From the NCBI GenBank assembly GCA_033816765.1, contig CM066287.1, positions 744,001-808,000 on the forward strand: 64,000 nt of DNA, written 5' to 3'. Positions 11,489 through 21,629 of this stretch are shown here, piece after piece (the stretch's first letter is position 1; the number at the start of each line of letters is the position of its first letter). Under the pieces are notes generated by a model that was not told the DNA's origin, did not search any database, and saw only the letters and a list, made by a program, of their open reading frames with translations. The stretch comes from Nothopassalora personata (lineage: Eukaryota > Ascomycota > Dothideomycetes > Mycosphaerellales > Mycosphaerellaceae). The position numbers and the translations under genes are program-made.

Positions 11489-11710
11489 GATCAATGAAGA
11501 AATGCCAGTCGAACACGTTGAAGAAGCCCAGGAGGTGTGCCCGGCCAAGGCGAAGACATCTTGCAGTCGGCAGTCGGCCCACGCAAACCAAAGCCAAAAC
11601 AGCAGCAATATGGAGCTAGCGAGGATGATGGCCGTGCGTCTATTACGTCGGCACCTGAGGGCACGGCTGCGAGCTTTCACCACCAAAGGTGTTGATGAGT
11701 GACTGGCCAT

Positions 11711-12383
11711 AGGGTGGAAATGTGGTTGAACACGACAAACACCGCGCCTTCACCCGTCTCACTGTAATTGCTTATTCTTTCGCCATGCGGAGAGAGTTGT
11801 CGCCGATCGACGGTGGCGATGCGGAGCATGCCCGCGGGGGACATCCCCCATTAGAGCGAGCGACGGGAAAGATATATCACTGATGATGCGCTGATGAAGA
11901 GCAATACTCGTCTTGGGCTGCGACACTGGTCTCTCCCTGCACCTGGTATATCGCGCCATTAAAGGCGCAGCACTGCAAACAATACGCATCAGTGACGCTG
12001 GGAAATGCCAGTAAGCAGAGAAACATCGTTAAGGTCTAGCAGAGATACGTGCTGGTCTCTATCCATTTCCTCGACAATCGACTTACACAATAGGTATGCC
12101 GCTTATTCGCCTCGCATGTACCATTACCGCTCGTGCCATGATAACTTGGCAGGCCGAATACTTCTTCATATGTCTTACTGACCGTCCTGCTGCAACAGCA
12201 GTGCCTGGACTCAAGAGTCCTGAATCGAAGATAACGCCCCCCATGCAAATCGTCGTTGCCTCATGCACACATCACGCCCATCTAACCATAATCGCGAACT
12301 CCATCCCACTATGCAATCCTTACGATCACCTGGAACAGCTCTCCCTTCCGTCCCTCAATGCTCATTAATAGTTTCAATGCTCA
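11711..12383. other. Intergenic region between the glutaminase and ExgD genes
   Basis: It lies upstream of the glutaminase and downstream of the ExgD gene. Small frames only, none recognisable. It holds the first copy of a 19-bp tandem duplication that abuts the ExgD stop codon. Confidence 0.5.
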
Positions 12384-12393
12384 TTAATAGTTC
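12356..12393. repeat. 19-bp tandem duplication over the ExgD stop codon
   Basis: Copy 1 (12356..12374) and copy 2 (12375..12393) share caatgctcattaatagtt and differ only in the last base. The second copy contains the stop codon of the ExgD gene, so a stop-like copy is repeated just downstream of the real one. Confidence 0.9.
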
Positions 12394-14711
12394 TCCGGCA
12401 GTCCGTCAAACTGCGGTATATCCTGAGAACAATTGAAATCCCTCGTATACGCCACCTTCGGCATAGTGCCCGCCGCCAAACCCGCCTTATAACTCCACTG
12501 CGCCGCACTCTCCGTCTGCCACGTCCAGTAGAACCACCCCCAACCCTGCTCAAAAGAGTGCATCTGCGCCTCTGCAAACATTAATAGCCATTTCTTATAC
12601 TCATCAGACCAACTTCCAGGATCTGCATTGGCGCCGTCGCAAGAACATTGAGGGTTGTTCTTCGTAGGACAGGTTGGATTCAGGACAGAACCGTCGGTGG
12701 AACCGCCAGGGCCAGAGACCATGTTCAACGTGCCCTCCCAGCGAGACCCAACTCCGACGTTGTTGAGGTACTGCGCGCAGTCCGTATCAGCTTGCGACCA
12801 TTCGCCGCAAAGAGTAGGGCCGAAACCTGTGGCGGTGTTTTGGGAGCGCAGGGCTTGCTGTGTCCAGCCTTTGCAGGCGAAGTTGATTTTGTCATGGTGG
12901 TTGAGGACGATTTGGTCGACGTTGAAGATGACGTACTGGTGGACGTCTAGCAGGAGGTTCGTCTCGTTTGTGAGTTTGCCCTGCCAGTTGTCGAGACCCA
13001 TGAATCCATCACCGAAGACGATGACGCCGGTGAAATTGTTTTGCCGAACGGTATCGATGGCTTTGGTGGTCCAGGCGAGAACTGTGGACTGGTTGAGTTC
13101 GACCATCCGCGGTTCGTTGACAAGTCCGTACATGGTTACGATGTTCTTGTAGCGGGGTTGAGTGAAGAAGGCGGAAAGCTGTTTGTGGATGTCAATTGTG
13201 CGGTCGCCATTGGTCGTGCCATCTGTGCCGTTGAGCCAATTGATCGTGCCTTGACGGCCGGAATGGTTCCATCCATTCTGTGATCCTGGGGCACCGTGGA
13301 GATCGAGGTTGACGCGCAAGCCGTATTTCCGAGCCCATTCGATGCCGCGGAGAAGGTAGCGCCATGAGACTTGAGCTACGTACGGGTCGCCATCGTAGGT
13401 TTTTACAGCCCAATAGGAGAAGGGGATTCGGACGTGGTCGAAGCCGGCGGCTTGGATATCTTTGAAGGTGGACTCTTTCACCCAAGAAGAGTAGTGTTTT
13501 TCGAGAGTGGACTTGGCTGTTGTGGGGCCAAGTTTTTGGGAAAGGGTGTACTCGTCAACGACGTTGTCATGGGTGGTATATGAAGAGAAGAGGGAGGGCG
13601 TGATGAAGGGTTCGATGCTCAGCCAGCCTCCAACATTCACACCGCGGATGGGCATGTCACCGTATTTGAACGATTCGTTAAGGGGAGGGACCTCGTCATT
13701 AGCGCGAGTGCTGTCATCCCATTCGCTGTTCAAACCCATAACGCTGAGGCCACCGACTGTTTCGGCAGTGTAGGTCACGTTGAAGTCCTCGGTGTCGTAC
13801 CAGGTGAAGGGGTCCAAGATTGTGCCTTGAGCGTCTTTTGGGATGTCGTCTTCCGACATGCCAGCCAGATTGCTGTTCGCGGGCTTTGTCGAGTTGTCTG
13901 CAGCGCCGCCAGCGCCGGAAGAAGAGTTGTGATGCTTTCCGGACACAACCACTGCCACCGGGATTATGATGGCTAGTAACGCAATCAGAATACCAACACC
14001 GATGAAGACCTTCTTCCGCCGCTTTCGTTTCCGCTCTTGCTCGTCATAGTCGAGATCGCTACTGCCGCCGCCTCGTCTCCGCACATCTTCGCGATAGTCC
14101 TCCTTTTCGCTATGGTATGCGGAAGACCCTCGCCCTCGCTCCAACACCTGCCCACTTGCCACTCGCCTACCATCTCTGTTGCGTTCCCGCCGCCGCTCAT
14201 GCTTGTAATTGGTGGGACGTTCGTACGCCAAGCTGTCCTCCTCCGCAGCCAACGCCGCCCTCTCTTCTTCTCTCCGCCGCCGTTTCCGCTCGCGATGTTC
14301 CTGCCGCCGTCTTTCGCGCTCTATCTCCCTCTCTTCTCTTTCGCGCTCGCGATCCGCATCATACTCTGCTCGTGTGTGGTCATCGTCATCCCTCGGTCGC
14401 TGCGGTAACCCATCATAGTCATTCCACCCAAGTTTGCGATTGAGCTTATCGAGTTGCGCTAGCTGGCCAGAAGACAATGCAGTGGTGTTCGTCCGACTGC
14501 TGGTGTACTCCGAGTCTGGTGCTCTCGACGATCGACGCTCGTGATGGCTCCTCCTCGGTCTGCTCTTGGTCGGACTACCATAACCCTCCTCCCGATCCCG
14601 ATCCCGGTCATATCGTCCGAGAAGCTCGCCGTTGCTGTCGGTTCGCTGGTGTGTTCTTCGTCTTCGTTGCCGGCGCGCAGGGGAGTCGCGTGGCACATGC
14701 GAACTCGGCAT
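12384..14711 (-). CDS. exgD: Exo-1,3-beta-glucanase, type II membrane protein (GH5, ExgD-like)
   Basis: A single exon encodes 775 aa. The first about 225 residues are strongly charged and low complexity (Arg/Glu/Asp-rich), as in the cytosolic tails of this subfamily. One transmembrane helix follows (VFIGVGILIALLAIIIPVA), then a Ser/Gly linker and a GH5 catalytic domain. The domain shows PIRGVNVGGWL, a VNEPR motif with the acid/base Glu, and CGEWSQADTDC with the nucleophile Glu. It trims beta-1,3-glucan at the cell surface during wall remodelling. The long acidic/basic tail is normal for ExgD. The stop codon lies within a small tandem duplication. Confidence 0.93.
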   Translation of the reverse strand: MPSSHVPRDSPARRQRRRRTHQRTDSNGELLGRYDRDRDREEGYGSPTKSRPRRSHHERRSSRAPDSEYTSSRTNTTALSSGQLAQLDKLNRKLGWNDYDGLPQRPRDDDDHTRAEYDADREREREEREIERERRRQEHRERKRRRREEERAALAAEEDSLAYERPTNYKHERRRERNRDGRRVASGQVLERGRGSSAYHSEKEDYREDVRRRGGGSSDLDYDEQERKRKRRKKVFIGVGILIALLAIIIPVAVVVSGKHHNSSSGAGGAADNSTKPANSNLAGMSEDDIPKDAQGTILDPFTWYDTEDFNVTYTAETVGGLSVMGLNSEWDDSTRANDEVPPLNESFKYGDMPIRGVNVGGWLSIEPFITPSLFSSYTTHDNVVDEYTLSQKLGPTTAKSTLEKHYSSWVKESTFKDIQAAGFDHVRIPFSYWAVKTYDGDPYVAQVSWRYLLRGIEWARKYGLRVNLDLHGAPGSQNGWNHSGRQGTINWLNGTDGTTNGDRTIDIHKQLSAFFTQPRYKNIVTMYGLVNEPRMVELNQSTVLAWTTKAIDTVRQNNFTGVIVFGDGFMGLDNWQGKLTNETNLLLDVHQYVIFNVDQIVLNHHDKINFACKGWTQQALRSQNTATGFGPTLCGEWSQADTDCAQYLNNVGVGSRWEGTLNMVSGPGGSTDGSVLNPTCPTKNNPQCSCDGANADPGSWSDEYKKWLLMFAEAQMHSFEQGWGWFYWTWQTESAAQWSYKAGLAAGTMPKVAYTRDFNCSQDIPQFDGLPENY

Positions 14712-15450
14712 TGTTCAGAGCGTCGTTATTTCGTAAATATAGATTGTGCAATGAGGTCACCTGGAATGCTGTGCTTCCATGTTAAAGTGGTCGGCAAGCC
14801 ATTTTGTTTGCGGCTGTTGTCATGGTGATGGCCGCCTCTGGCGCCCAGCCTGCCGACTCCTACTTCGACATGTGGAAGTTCACCACCTGCACCATCGTGG
14901 CATGTCCAAGTACTATGAATGCGCTCTTATAGTACCTAGTAGGCATGACGCGCCGTCTTGGACCATGTCTTGTGGGAGAGCAGTGCACGACACGCTGTCG
15001 TGGCAAGCATTGAGCATTCCTGCCTACATGCAGGCGATGAAGAAATAGCAACAGGTCTCATCATCACAGCGTCTGCGATCAGACAGACAATTTGGCACGG
15101 TGAAGTATCAAAAGCTGTGACACATATGATCCAGGTTCGCCTAGCGCTTCTCTGGCTTTGTTCTCCGTTCTTGCCACGCTACTGGAAGGAGAGTCGCTTC
15201 CATAAAGGCGCAGTTGGCCGCACGCTCAGCAGTCCAGTCAGAGCAAAACGACTTGATGGAGAGGGTAACAGACCTACAACTTGAGCTACGGCGGCAGACG
15301 GATAGCTTACATCAAGCCAGCCACGACCTTTCATTGGCACAGGAGGCGCTTGATTTGAAGAGAAAGCTTCAGCACAGCCGGGACGCCGAACTACTCTACG
15401 ACCGGATCTATCCAGCGCTTCGCGAGCAAGGCTTCATCCATACTGCGCGA
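14712..15450. other. Intergenic region with a short coiled-coil frame
   Basis: The 5' end is the promoter side of ExgD. On the plus strand a frame covering 15214..15522, with first in-frame ATG at 15256, reads as a helical Gln/Leu-rich segment (LMERVTDLQLELRRQTDSL), possibly a coiled coil. It has no recognised family and overlaps the next gene in antisense, so I leave it as a candidate exon only. Confidence 0.3.
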
Positions 15451-16002
15451 TCACTTGTCGATGCCTCGAACCAGCACAGCGTTGGATCGCGTTGGGTGGG
15501 CGTCGACAAAATCGCGGTATAGGTACCCATGCAGAGACTTCTCCATCCCGCGTCGCGAATCTTCTACCCATCGCGCTTGTGCTTTATGGTAGGCATCAAG
15601 ACGAGCAGTGAAGCCTTCACTGCAGTAAAAGCACTTGAAGTTTTCGAATACGCCCTTCTCGATCCACAGCCAGTCGATGTTCCACTCGAGGAGCTCGTGC
15701 GTCCCATGGATGACTCGAGTGATGCAGCCGCAAGAAATATGGATGCACCTCTTGGTCAGTCCCGCGAGATCTGACGGTGGCGCAGGACTGCCCGCGTAGT
15801 CCCAGAGCATGTGACGAAGATCTTCGAGGGTGAAGTCATCCTCCGGACCACTCTCTCCGTTGGTCGCGGCGTTCGGTGGCTGCATTCGCAGGACGATCTT
15901 GGTGGGAAATGGAATAGGTTCGACAGTCGCATCCGCGATATATGGCTGCAGATGGTCGTGTTTGTCGGGAAGTGACCTTATTTCTGACTGATCCTGGGCC
16001 AT
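15451..16002 (-). CDS. Hypothetical protein, 183 aa
   Basis: An uninterrupted ATG-to-stop frame. The sequence has an N-terminal polar region, an acidic helix (EDDFTLEDLRHMLWDYAG) and a Cys/His-containing core (RCIHISCGCITRVIHG, then FKCFYCSEGFTARLD) with CxC and CxxC pairs that could bind a metal. The C-terminal part is basic. I do not recognise a family. Amino acid composition and the Trp-containing core look like real protein. No introns are needed. Alternative: a fortuitous frame. Confidence 0.5.
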   Translation of the reverse strand: MAQDQSEIRSLPDKHDHLQPYIADATVEPIPFPTKIVLRMQPPNAATNGESGPEDDFTLEDLRHMLWDYAGSPAPPSDLAGLTKRCIHISCGCITRVIHGTHELLEWNIDWLWIEKGVFENFKCFYCSEGFTARLDAYHKAQARWVEDSRRGMEKSLHGYLYRDFVDAHPTRSNAVLVRGIDK

Positions 16003-17175
16003 CGCAATTGAATTTTGTCCGAAGAGTGTCGACGAGGTTGTGCTAGCTGGGCTGCAGAGCTATGCAAGGATCGCGTGGAGTTGGGCAGAAGCTTGGACGA
16101 GTTCTCGATGAAGAAACCGCGCGTTGAAGTGAGGCTCGAAGTTTGGCTCGAGAAAGAAGGCTGAGCGATGCATCATAAACACGATGCGGAACATATCGCA
16201 CTTTCGAGACTCTGAGAGAATGAGCTGGGAGCTGTCTCGCCTCCCTCAGGATCTGCTTGCGGGTCTCACATTTTTGATTCAGTCATTGCATGAAACGAAT
16301 TCAGCTCAAAGCTTTCTCATGCTCATGTTGGTGAGACGGGAGTAGACGATGCAGACGTCCCCCATGGTCCCGTCACTCATTCACTGGTGAGAGAGGTTCA
16401 GGCAAAGCCGTCCAGCTATCAAGATACATCATCTCCAGACTGCAGAATGAGAGCGATATTGGCACGCCAGCGTTCAAGAGGCATCGAGCGGTAGCGTCAT
16501 GCAGCTGATCGCCTCTCGCGTCTATGAACATGTGCACCTGGCCCGTGCCTCAGCTTCCACCATCACAGTTCCGTCTTCGCGTCTCGACCTCTTTCTGCCA
16601 CATGCACTGGCGCATCAGACCTATAGATATGACATACGCCTCCGCCCCTAGACACGCTGGTCGAGCGAAGCCCAAAGTGCTTTTATCTTGTCTTCCATAC
16701 ATCAAGTCTTCGACACGAACGGAGCTACTTTAGGTCATCAAATGTGAAGTTGACCCGCACCAGATCCCTGGGACGAAGCCACTTGGCGCGACCCGATAAA
16801 GTTCCAAGCAGTGTAGCGCACTCCAGTGGTCTACAGGTAAGTGCGAAAGGCAGAATGCAGTTGGTCTGGATCATGCGCGCAGTATTTTCAGCTCGAGGTC
16901 TACGTTCAAGACGCCGCATCAAATTCTTATTCGTGCACATAGCTCAACCATCCCCTTGTGAACAGCTACGGGTCGAGCGATGCATACAAAGAGACCACTC
17001 TCGGGAGTCTATACCTAGTCGACCTCGCGGCAACCATGTACCGAGCTCTCTGCACGCTCCATGGCTTGCTCGAGCTGCGCAGTGTCCATAGATTCAAGTA
17101 TCTCGCCTTGGAATGGTTCGTGAGAGTCATCGCTCCGACAAAGTCGAGCACGAAGGATTGCCTTTGAAGTCTTGA
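16003..17175. other. Intergenic region, no supported gene
   Basis: Only short frames on both strands; none resembles a known protein. No long repeats noted. Confidence 0.4.
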
Positions 17176-17719
17176 TCAAATCGCACCTATAATCGCAGCG
17201 TTCTCGGTTACATTTCGTGGAATCAATGTCTCCCTCCAAGTGTCATAGTAGTCCAGGTGGAGTGGGCTGAGCACATGTTTTGATTCGTGCCGCATACGTA
17301 CCAGCGCTTGTCCAACTGTTTTAGCTCCGGCATTTGCCAAGACGTCAGACATGAAGCGCATGGTGTTGAAGTCTAGTCGGTCTGCAGCCCTGAGGCTCTT
17401 GTACTTGACGGATGATAATCTCGCAAAGCTCGTTCGCTTCGAAGACTCGCTGTGCCGCACCTATCGCGCAGAGGTATTCAGTAAAGGCTGTGCAGGGAAC
17501 ACTGATCGTGTCGAGATTGGTGTATTTGGGTGAAAGTGTGGTGTAAATAAGCCTGAGTTTGGCAGGGGCACGGACCCGTGGACCCTCCGTGCTGCTTGCG
17601 TTCACTCCCTGTCGCACCCGTCGCCAACAGAAAGTCCTCAAAGGCCACGGCAAGGGTGAATGGGTTATGTTGAGGCGGCGCGGCCGAAAGTGCGGCCAAA
17701 TGATGATTCGTACAACCAA
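17176..17719 (-). pseudogene. F-box-like protein fragment, probably decayed
   Basis: One minus-strand frame carries GAAQRVFEANELCEIIIRQ, which resembles the start of F-box-like motifs common in Dothideomycetes (AAxRVFxxxELLExIL). The likely continuation, SSVKYKSLRAADRLDFNT through RHESKHVLSPLHLDYYD to the stop at 17176, is in another frame beginning a few codons later. A single-base frameshift near 17405 would join them. No start or upstream exon is evident. The family assignment rests on one short motif and is tentative. Confidence 0.3.
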
Positions 17720-17733
17720 GGGGTATCAAGCTA

Positions 17734-19830
17734 TCATGTCGGCATCTCGTCGTCACTCTCACCGGGATCTATATGCACGCCGCCGGACTTTGCATCGTCG
17801 CTGGCATCGTCGTCGTCCTCATCGAAGCCTTCGAAGCCTTCGAAGCCTTCTTCTTCATCGTCCTCCTCCTGCTCTTCGTCTTGCGCCTGTGATCCACTGT
17901 CATCGAGCTCCCGCTTCCTCTTCTTATGCGTGAAGCCAAGCGCCTCGTCTCTGCTCTCAACCGGCTTCTCATCTTCACCCACAGTCGCAGGCGGTGGACT
18001 GAACCACGGGATCTTGCCTCGCAAGAAGTCGTTCAGCACCATTTTCGCAACACCATCCATGTCCGCCTCACCACCCTTGAGTAACCTGCCACCTTTCCGT
18101 GCCAGAGCTTCCAGGAACTTGATGCCTTCTTCTGTCCTCTGCTTTTCGGGCTTATCGCCAAAAGCTGTGTCATCGTCCATGCTCCACCCCTTCATCTCAT
18201 ACGTTCGCTCTAGGTGATGCTGTTTGCACTTCGCCAGTACAGCTGGGATATATTGTGCTGGATTCTCCACGTTCTCTACACGGACCACACCTCGTAGTAG
18301 GATGTCCTCGGGCGAGTCTGTCATTGAGGGCGGCACAATACCGGGACAGTCGATCAGGTATATTCGCTTCATCAAAGTAATGTACTGCCATACTTTCGTC
18401 TCTCCTGGGATAGGCGCGACTGTGCACACCTTCTTCTTTCGAAGAGTGTTGATGATTGACGATTTGCCGGTGTTGGGGTAGCCGATGAAGCCGACCGAGA
18501 TCTGCTTGCGATTGCTATGAAGCGAAGAGAATTGTCGTAATAGTGAGATGAGCGTGCCTTTGCCGAAACTGTTGGTCATGCTCGCGTGGAACGCTAAGGT
18601 TGGGTAGTCCTTCGAGAGATGCTTGACCCATTTTGCCTGGAGCACAGTCAGTGTGATGCTCCATGTTGCAGTCGTCATGAATATCCTGAAGGCAACAGAG
18701 ATGTGTGTCTCATAACTAAGCTGTCCGTCACGGGTACTTCTCGCCGGGAGATCAGGGTCGCTACTCAAACAAGACACGAAAGACTCAAAGGTGACCATAC
18801 CAGGACGGCAGAGGATCAGGTAAGTCAGTTTGCTCTGCCAGAGACGTAACAGGTCTGTTCCACTGAGGTTTGCCACGAGGGCGGGAACGAACCTTGACTT
18901 GGCTCTGGCGTGCTGCTACGTAAGGGAACTGGAAGGAAGAAATGATAAACAGAGAGTGACGATACGTACCGCAACGCTGGTGGGCACGAGATCGCACTTG
19001 TTCAGCAGGAATAGCAAGTGCTTGTGGGGCGCCTCTTCTTTGATGTACCTTTCGACGCTTCGACATCGAGTGCCATCAGGATCTCGCGCATCAAGCACGT
19101 GTATCACCACGTCGGAGCTGTCAATGACCTTGTAGAGTTCGTTCCATATTCGCTTGCTCTGACCTTTCGAAAAGACCGGTTCTCTTGCTGTCGCGATTTG
19201 TCCATCGGCCAGGATCGACGCGTCCACGGATTCGTTTGGCTCACCCTCACCTAGACCAGCAAGATATCGTGCTTCGGCTTGTCTCTCTTCGAACTTCGAG
19301 TAGTCTGTGTTCGAGCGCTCCGCCATGTTTGCGATACTCGACACGTCCAGCCGCGGTCGCTTTCGCTGTGCCTTCGGTCCGAATGTGTCGCCAAACTTCT
19401 CGGTCTCTATACGTATCTTCGCCTTGTGCTGTATAAGACCGTCTTTCCGCTCTTTGTCCTTGTTGTCGTGGATCAAGCTCATGGGAAGCTTGTTCTGCTT
19501 GAGCAGATAGCTGTATGGATCCTTGCTCTGCGCCTCTACTGCACCGCGAAACGACTCCAGCGCATCTTGCGAGATGACTCGGGTGTTGGTGAACCACTTG
19601 CGGTTGGGTTCGACTCGGGCGGACGGCTTCTCTCTGCTTTGGAACGAGGCGGCTTTGGTAATATCGCCCTGCGCATTTCTTTGCGCCTTGCCATCCTTGA
19701 ACATGTTGAGCGTCTTGACATCTTTGGCCTTTCTGTAAAAGTTCTCGCCTTTGGTCTTGACGTTGGCCATGCCACCGCTGGTCTTGCCCTCGCGGACCTT
19801 GCGGCTCGCCTCCTTCTTTCCAGTGCCCAT
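17734..19830 (-). CDS. NOG2: Nucleolar GTP-binding protein 2, 60S subunit assembly GTPase
   Basis: Exons 19830..18970 and 18636..17734 give about 587 aa. Nog2/Nug2 is a circularly permuted GTPase that binds pre-60S particles and licenses nuclear export. The permuted order is seen directly: G4 (LLNKCDLVP) before G1 (GYPNTGKSS), then the G2-region sequence [11 protein letters not shown] and G3 (IDCPG). The N-terminus ([16 protein letters not shown], then [15 protein letters not shown]) and the acidic C-terminal tail with the repeat EGFEGFEGF are typical. I chose ATG 19830 because homologues begin MGTGKKE. The intron is 333 bp, several times the usual size in this window; the splice gives [16 protein letters not shown], matching the family. 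Confidence 0.93.
17822..17850. repeat. 9-bp coding repeat in the acidic tail of NOG2
   Basis: Three tandem copies of a TTCGAAGCC unit encode EGF-EGF-EGF on the minus strand. Confidence 0.8.
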
Positions 19831-20044
19831 TTTGACGGTGATATGCGCGGTATCGTGTACAGAGTGAGGAGTGTGCGATGAGGTGGCACAAGGCCAAAGG
19901 TCGAGATGCTCGGCAGGAAAAAACGAGCCAAGATTTCGAGGTTCACGATTGGGAAGGTCAGCCGAGAACTTCCGCGGCGGGTTTCGAAGGCTGCTTGTGA
20001 GCATCTCGACATTGACAAGACATTGTATATACACTACAGCCATC
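19831..20044. promoter_or_regulatory. Divergent promoter of NOG2 and mS26
   Basis: Only 214 bp separate the two start codons, so the two genes must share a compact bidirectional promoter. Both products serve ribosomes, one nucleolar and one mitochondrial. No specific binding site is claimed. Confidence 0.55.
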
Positions 20045-20980
20045 ATGCCTCCCAGAGCGCCTGTACCGTCGCTGTCAGGCTGGCGATGCCCGCAATGTAC
20101 GATCAGATCCTTCGCAACGACATCCCGACAGCAAGCATTTGGACCAGAACATCCACGATACATCGAAGTCCCTGAACCACCACAGCAGAATGTACCCTAC
20201 AGACCCCCAGTCAAGGGTGTTCTGCCAGTTCCCCGAGATGTCTTTGCCGGTATCGACCGGACGAGGACCGATGAAGAAGCGATTGCGGCGTCGACCAAGA
20301 ACTCCCTAAAGCAGAAAGTCTACGCCAAGGGCAGCAGAGAAGAGTGGAAGGCCAAGATGAGCGAAGTCAGGAAGCAGAATCTGCGCGAGGGTATCACAAG
20401 TCTGCGGTCTCGTCAGCAGACAGAGTCTAGGAGGATGCGGAAGAGATCGTTGGCGAACCAAGCAGCACGTGAGGCAGCCTTGCATCGACCAGAGCGCGAA
20501 GACGAACGTCTAACAGCACCATCGACAAACCTTGACTTGGATGCTCTGTTGAACAATCCGATCCAGGATCCCGCACGCGAGCAGCGCATAGCGACAAAGC
20601 GGGAGAATGTGGCGCGTCACGAGGAAGCAAGACGTGCAGAGCGGATGGATGCGTTACATACTCTGTACATGAACGCAAGAAATTTCATCGTCACGCCACA
20701 ACAGCTGGATAAAGCTGTGGACGAGGCTTTCGGTACGGAGCAGGACCCGGTCGTCTTCGGAACCAGCCATTATTTCAGCGGCAACGACCCAGCTGCAAGG
20801 TCCATCTGGGCTGAGGGCAGACCCGCGAGAGTGCAGGACATGCTCAATAGAGCCAACGGTGTCAGGCCGAGGTTCGCGATGGAAGGTGCCGGTGGTTTCG
20901 ATGATATCAACAAGGACAGGATCAGGAGAATTGCTGAGATGTTTACGGGTGGTAAAATGGAGAGCGCAGAGAGGAGGTGA
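20045..20980 (+). CDS. PET123: Mitochondrial small ribosomal subunit protein mS26 (PET123-like)
   Basis: A single exon encodes 311 aa. The start at 20045 gives a presequence-like N-terminus with a CxxC pair (SGWRCPQCTIRSFATTSRQ), followed by RYIEVPEPPQ, a motif I associate with fungal mS26/Pet123. The rest is a long, very basic helical region (REEWKAKMSEVRKQNLREG, then QRIATKRENVARHEEARR) and a C-terminal globular part (FIVTPQQLDKAVDEAF, then FGTSHYFSGND). It is a structural component of the mitoribosomal small subunit. The frame is open upstream, but that part lies in the divergent promoter. The PET123 assignment is from overall resemblance. Confidence 0.75.
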   Translation: MPPRAPVPSLSGWRCPQCTIRSFATTSRQQAFGPEHPRYIEVPEPPQQNVPYRPPVKGVLPVPRDVFAGIDRTRTDEEAIAASTKNSLKQKVYAKGSREEWKAKMSEVRKQNLREGITSLRSRQQTESRRMRKRSLANQAAREAALHRPEREDERLTAPSTNLDLDALLNNPIQDPAREQRIATKRENVARHEEARRAERMDALHTLYMNARNFIVTPQQLDKAVDEAFGTEQDPVVFGTSHYFSGNDPAARSIWAEGRPARVQDMLNRANGVRPRFAMEGAGGFDDINKDRIRRIAEMFTGGKMESAERR

Positions 20981-21629
20981 TGAGCGAGCCAGATGTATGT
21001 ATAGCCTGTACACTTTCAAGTCATCACTTTGTAACACAAGCTCACTATGCCATCAGCTGCGCAGCATCTCCTTCACAAGTGGCACCGCGCCTGCCGCACT
21101 TCACACGCACCGGCATGGGCTGCTAGTGAGCCAGACTGCAAATATATAAGGAATCTGCTTCTTCGTTCAGAGTCGACACGAACACTTGACCACGAACACG
21201 CAACCACCACACATCAATATTGACACCAACACCATCAACACTGATCGGCATGGCTCCAGAACCGTCACACCTGCTAGGTGGCAACACCAAAGCGCCAAGT
21301 GAGATATCGAAGACTCAGGTCGCGAAGCTCATACAACGACATGCCAGTTCACGCAACAAGAAGCTATCTTTCTCCGTCGCGCGGGACGATCGTCATGGCC
21401 GTGATTCTTGAAGAAATGCCAACATTCAATAAGGCCAAGGCGCTAGAGTATATTGCTTCCACTTTCCGTACTGGAGCGCCAAACTCGTCAAGCACTACAT
21501 GGAGCTAATTGGTGGACTCGATATCTCGGAACATTTCGACTGGAGGCTCAAAGAGAATGCCTCATTCCCGGCTTCTTTGACGCATTCCGCTTATACGGAC
21601 TGCCACTGCGGCTATTTGGTTATAGCATC
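20981..21629. other. Region upstream of the 2EXR-like gene, possible 5' exon
   Basis: The sequence 21170-21249 is CA-rich and leader-like and ends at an ATG at 21250 (MAPEPSHLLGGNTKAP). That frame closes at 21411. A donor-like site at about 21299 could splice it to the frame that enters the next gene. I could not settle the acceptor, so it is not joined. Confidence 0.35.

Noticed and set aside
18785..19066. Extra exon inside the NOG2 intron
   Set aside because: A frame is open through part of the 333-bp intron, but homologues have no extra residues at this point and the direct splice restores the conserved sequence.
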